Source of the DNA: G963665085 sp963665085
GTDB lineage: Bacteria; Bacteroidota; Bacteroidia; Bacteroidales; JAAAOM01
Length of the DNA: 64,000 nt
NCBI GenBank assembly: GCA_963665085.2
Contig: CAXXXS010000002.1
Span: 744,001 to 808,000 of the forward strand
Reading direction: 5' to 3'
A model generated the notes under the pieces. That model saw nothing but the letters and a program-made list of their open reading frames with translations. It was not told where the DNA came from and did not search any database. The position numbers and the translations under genes are program-made. Positions 61,024 to 64,000 of the stretch are shown one piece after another (position 1 is the first letter of the stretch; every line of letters begins with the position of its first letter).

Positions 61024-62601
61024 CTATAATTCAAAAGTCAATTTCAAAAATTTATATTTTCTACTTCTGTAAGCCGGCAAGTAAATCTGGTTTGTTTTTG
61101 TATCGTAATAAGCAAGAGGCTGTGGATACAATGATTTTCTTTTAGACTCTAAAACAGGATATTGCTTCATGTCTCCATTTAGGTCTATTTCTACTGCTGC
61201 CAGATATGACTTTTTAGGATTTGCAAAATTTTTCGGTTTCGTTAATTCTTCCGAGAGATTTTTTATATTATCATTAAATACAATCGCAATATTATCTCCA
61301 TCAACGGGAGCTACAAGTGCATACGAGCAATAATTCCGTTCTATTGGGGCTGTAAAATTATAATCTTCAACATCATAAATATATTCACCCAAATACTCCA
61401 AATGTTCTGCTTGTTTTAAATAATTTACATTATAATCCTGACGTTTCATAATTATATTATTCCATATCAAATCGCCCTGGGAGGAAAAATTCATTACCAA
61501 TAAATTATTAAACGTATTATAGTTTTGTTCTAGATACTGCTCTCCTATCATGATAATATTTCCATTGCTTCGGGTTACGAGGTCAGTAACTTTAAAACTA
61601 ATTAGTTCTTCATCTCCAATCAGCGTCTCCTTGTAATAAGGCAGCTCTGCCAATTGCTGTAGAAATCTTTCATCAAAGGCTTTTAACTTTGGAAAACGCA
61701 TTTTATCTGTACCTGCGTCTATTTTATAAAAAAAAGTACCTGCAATGCCGTACGGAAATCTATCAGAATAAAAACCTGCACAAACAAGAGAGCCATCATT
61801 TCCCGCAACCATATTTAATCCGCGGATATACAAATCGTCCAAAGCAAGGGTATACTCATTAAAATTCTCACCATTATTTGTATAACGATATATTGCATAT
61901 ATATTTTTTACTGGTTTTGCAAGATCCAGTATTGTAGCTCTTTTAATTAAACTTAAAATTGATGTATTACCTAAATCATCAATCATGTATTCATTTTCAC
62001 GGGGTCCTTTTCCTTCAAATTGATAAATATCGTTTCTGCTCCATTGTAGTTTCATGTCCTTATCAAACACATAAAATTCATTAAACTGGGTCTTTTTTAA
62101 CTGAAGCTTTATCTTACTCACAATAAGTAATTTATTTTCCCTTTTCGATAAAGAGAAATAAAAATCTGCCCAGTTTCCTTTTATGTTCTTAATATCTGTT
62201 ATTGGAGTTAAATCTTCATTCTGCTGTAATGTTTCCTTATCTATCGTTTGAACATATAGCACATTGTTTGTAAGGCCTCTTCGTGAAAAAAAACCATATA
62301 ACTTACCATGAAAATAAATGATTTTCTCAAGTATGTACGATTTTTTATTCTGCCATTCTTTGATGTATTCTTCACTTACATGATTCAGATCTTTATCAAG
62401 TTTCTCAATCATGTATCTACCCTGCTGATACTTTAAAACAAAAGTATTTTCACCATCTGTCCCGATGATATTATGATATTTTGTAGAAGAAAATAAAATA
62501 TTCTCTTCACTACTTTTTATATCAACCTGATTGTTCTTAAAACTATTATCGTGTGGTAAAAGAGGTAATATAATCAATAATATTGATACTATTTTAACCA
62601 T
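61024..62601 (-). CDS. Secreted beta-propeller-like protein, unknown
   Basis: Not recognised. The 525-residue protein has a signal peptide-like N-terminus (MVKIVSILLIILPLLP). It consists mostly of beta-strand repeats, for example NTFVLKYQQGRYMIEKLDKD, LLIVSKIKLQLKKTQFNEF, NIIMIGEQYLEQNYNTFNN and NIAIVFNDN. It resembles large secreted Bacteroidota proteins predicted as six- or seven-bladed propellers. There is no sorting domain. It is followed by the Nudix gene and lies 63 nt after miaA. Confidence 0.65.
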   Translation of the reverse strand: MVKIVSILLIILPLLPHDNSFKNNQVDIKSSEENILFSSTKYHNIIGTDGENTFVLKYQQGRYMIEKLDKDLNHVSEEYIKEWQNKKSYILEKIIYFHGKLYGFFSRRGLTNNVLYVQTIDKETLQQNEDLTPITDIKNIKGNWADFYFSLSKRENKLLIVSKIKLQLKKTQFNEFYVFDKDMKLQWSRNDIYQFEGKGPRENEYMIDDLGNTSILSLIKRATILDLAKPVKNIYAIYRYTNNGENFNEYTLALDDLYIRGLNMVAGNDGSLVCAGFYSDRFPYGIAGTFFYKIDAGTDKMRFPKLKAFDERFLQQLAELPYYKETLIGDEELISFKVTDLVTRSNGNIIMIGEQYLEQNYNTFNNLLVMNFSSQGDLIWNNIIMKRQDYNVNYLKQAEHLEYLGEYIYDVEDYNFTAPIERNYCSYALVAPVDGDNIAIVFNDNIKNLSEELTKPKNFANPKKSYLAAVEIDLNGDMKQYPVLESKRKSLYPQPLAYYDTKTNQIYLPAYRSRKYKFLKLTFEL

Positions 62602-62663
62602 GACAGAGTGTTTTAAAGTTGTACGTCCCTAAATAACAAAAAACGTGCTATATTATCAACAAA

Positions 62664-63569
62664 CTAAAACAAAATATTGTTTTCAAGTTGACTTATGATT
62701 GCTTGTGTTTCGTCTGGTTCAAACCAGATGATCTCTTTATCACGCCGAAACCATGTTAATTGTCTTCGTGCATACCGCCTTGTATTTCTTTTAATTAGTT
62801 CTATTGCGGTTTCTTTTGAATGCTTATTTTCGAAGTAATCAAAAAATTCTTTATATCCTACCGTATTTAGAGCATTGTAGTCTTTTAAAGGGTATAAATC
62901 CCTTGCTTCCTGCTCTAACCCTTCAGAAACCATTATATCAACACGTTTATTTATTCGGCTATATAATAGCTCCCGATCCATATTTAAGCCTATTTTTAAA
63001 ATCATAAAAGGACGTTCCCGCTTTGGACTAGTAAGTTGACTGGAATACGGTTTCCCGGTCATGATAGAAATTTCAAGAGCTTTTAATATTCTTTTAGGAT
63101 TCTTTAAATCAACCTGTTCGTAATAAACCGGATCTATTTTCTTAAGTTTTGCTCTTATCGATTCTATTCCTTTCTCTTTTAACTCTTTTGTTAAGTCATT
63201 TCTTAATTCTATATCTACGTCGGGTAGTTCATCAATTCCTTTACAAACAGCATCAATATAAAGACCAGAGCCTCCAACCATAATTATTGCATTGTGTTTT
63301 TTAAAAAGATCTGCTGTAATTAGCAAAACTTCCTGCTCAAACATACTTGCATTATAATAATCTTTAACAGACCTGGTGGCAATCTGATGATGAACAACCT
63401 GCTTTAATTCGTCTTCAGATGGAACCGCTGTTCCGATACTTGTTTCTTTGTATATCTGCCTTGAGTCTGAGGAAATGATTTCTGTTTTAAAATGTTGGGC
63501 GACCTTTATTGCCATTGAAGTTTTTCCAATACCAGTTGGGCCGAGAATTATAACAAGGTATTTGTTCAT
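62664..63569 (-). CDS. miaA: tRNA dimethylallyltransferase
   Basis: MiaA transfers a dimethylallyl group to A37 of tRNAs that read UNN codons. The 301-residue protein has the P-loop GPTGIGKTSMAIKVA, the SDSRQIYKETSIGTA motif, and VGGSGLYIDAVCKGIDELP, plus the C-terminal RRYARRQLTWFRRDKEI. Length and order are normal. It is the upstream neighbour of the secreted protein gene. Confidence 0.97.
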   Translation of the reverse strand: MNKYLVIILGPTGIGKTSMAIKVAQHFKTEIISSDSRQIYKETSIGTAVPSEDELKQVVHHQIATRSVKDYYNASMFEQEVLLITADLFKKHNAIIMVGGSGLYIDAVCKGIDELPDVDIELRNDLTKELKEKGIESIRAKLKKIDPVYYEQVDLKNPKRILKALEISIMTGKPYSSQLTSPKRERPFMILKIGLNMDRELLYSRINKRVDIMVSEGLEQEARDLYPLKDYNALNTVGYKEFFDYFENKHSKETAIELIKRNTRRYARRQLTWFRRDKEIIWFEPDETQAIISQLENNILF

Positions 63570-63680
63570 TAAACTTTATTCTGAAATAATATAAAATGAA
63601 GATGGAATGAATACTATTTAATAATATGATTCATAGTTAATCATCATAAAAAGCATCAGACATTCAGCTTCTGTGCAACA

Positions 63681-64000
63681 TTACAGAATATTTCCCAGAT
63701 TAGAAAGAAAATTTATGGTTGACACACACCTGGACTTCGATGCCAGCCCTTTCTTTGTTGCAAATCCGGGTTTCACAGCAAGTGGGTGGTCTAACTTACT
63801 GCATACAATTGATTCTAAGACATGAAATTTTTTCTCCAGGTCTGAGGTTGCTGTTTCGAGTGTATCGTAAAACTCGTAATGTAATGTTGAAATTGGAGAA
63901 TTCAACTCATTACTCTTCCTTAACAACAAAAATCCATTGTCAAAATGCTCAATGCGATTTAATAGATATACAGACTTATTATATTCGTATTGATTTGCAT
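63681..64000 (-). CDS. LuxC-like acyl-CoA reductase (C-terminal fragment)
   Basis: The frame is open to the right edge and ends at TAA 63683-63681. The visible 105 or so residues include NKSVYLLNRIEHFDNGFLLL and the end FATKKGLASKSRCVSTINFL. They match the C-terminal part of LuxC-like acyl-CoA reductases of Bacteroidota, which usually have DNGF and a GxxT/QKP-like end. The N-terminus and catalytic Cys are outside the window. These enzymes reduce acyl-CoA to aldehyde. A TTG at 63929 is internal and not a start. Confidence 0.8.
   Translation of the reverse strand, partial: ANQYEYNKSVYLLNRIEHFDNGFLLLRKSNELNSPISTLHYEFYDTLETATSDLEKKFHVLESIVCSKLDHPLAVKPGFATKKGLASKSRCVSTINFLSNLGNIL

Noticed and set aside
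63681..63929. Stand-alone 82-residue gene from TTG 63929
   Set aside because: The frame remains open to the window edge and the residues before it continue the acyl-CoA reductase pattern.

Overview
The window looks like the chromosome of a Bacteroidota bacterium, most likely of the Marinilabiliales type (Prolixibacteraceae, Marinifilaceae or relatives). This is inferred from gene content and was not searched. The clues are AT-rich DNA, translation starts mostly without Shine-Dalgarno sequences, TAnnTTTG-type -7 promoter boxes, and families typical of the phylum: FtsX-like permeases, DUF4199, a TM2/DUF2752 pair, a class II ketol-acid reductoisomerase, a LuxC-like acyl-CoA reductase, WG repeats and GH95. 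Bifurcating-type NfnAB, an iron alcohol dehydrogenase, a ferredoxin-like aldo/keto reductase and flavodoxins suggest anaerobic or micro-aerobic life. No tRNA, rRNA or CRISPR array was seen; the only stable RNA is the small SRP RNA at about 57.2-57.3 kb.

Layout. 0-9 kb: a truncated AraC regulator, a Cys-rich DUF3795 protein, a large FtsX-like permease, a REP-associated transposase flanked by inverted REP-like palindromes, lgt, and an HxlR regulator divergent from cupin, DsrE and alpha/beta-hydrolase genes. 9-12.3 kb: poorly characterised lipoproteins and membrane proteins, a WG-repeat protein and a 45-residue zinc-binding protein. 12.5-14.1 kb: an ISNCY-like transposase.

14.5-24.1 kb holds the most unusual content. 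Five minus-strand genes, separated by only 19-24 nt, encode (in transcription order) a J-domain-like protein with an HPD motif, an alpha-helical repeat protein ending in a DnaJ-type CxxCxGxG zinc finger, two tandemly duplicated beta-propeller-like proteins of about 815 residues, and an Hsp70-like protein whose nucleotide-binding motifs are degenerate. The parts of DnaJ are thus split over two polypeptides and joined to a pseudo-Hsp70 and paired propellers. The promoter carries a CCCCAC direct repeat with 21-bp spacing. The same arrangement precedes the 45-residue zinc protein at 12.2 kb, which suggests a shared regulon.

24-35 kb: a GH95 fucosidase, a DUF2255 protein, a lone LytTR regulator, a YbaK deacylase, a MITE-like element, and a translationally coupled ABC importer operon that begins with an outer-membrane-barrel-like protein. 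32-45 kb is rich in oxidoreductases: three aldo/keto reductases, an iron alcohol dehydrogenase, NfnAB, SDRs, flavodoxin and FMN-reductase proteins, and an orphan LarE.

45-64 kb is mostly housekeeping: TM2/DUF2752, TsaC/Sua5, an ICMT-like enzyme, a rhomboid, an AraC regulator, and the branched-chain amino acid genes. ilvC converges on ilvDBN. A 21-residue leader peptide rich in Ile, Val and Leu and a strong hairpin lie in front of ilvD, a classical attenuation layout. Then follow a methyltransferase, a VOC protein, SRP RNA, DUF4199, two GT2 glycosyltransferases, gmhB-like, Nudix, a secreted protein, miaA and the C-terminus of an acyl-CoA reductase cut by the right edge.
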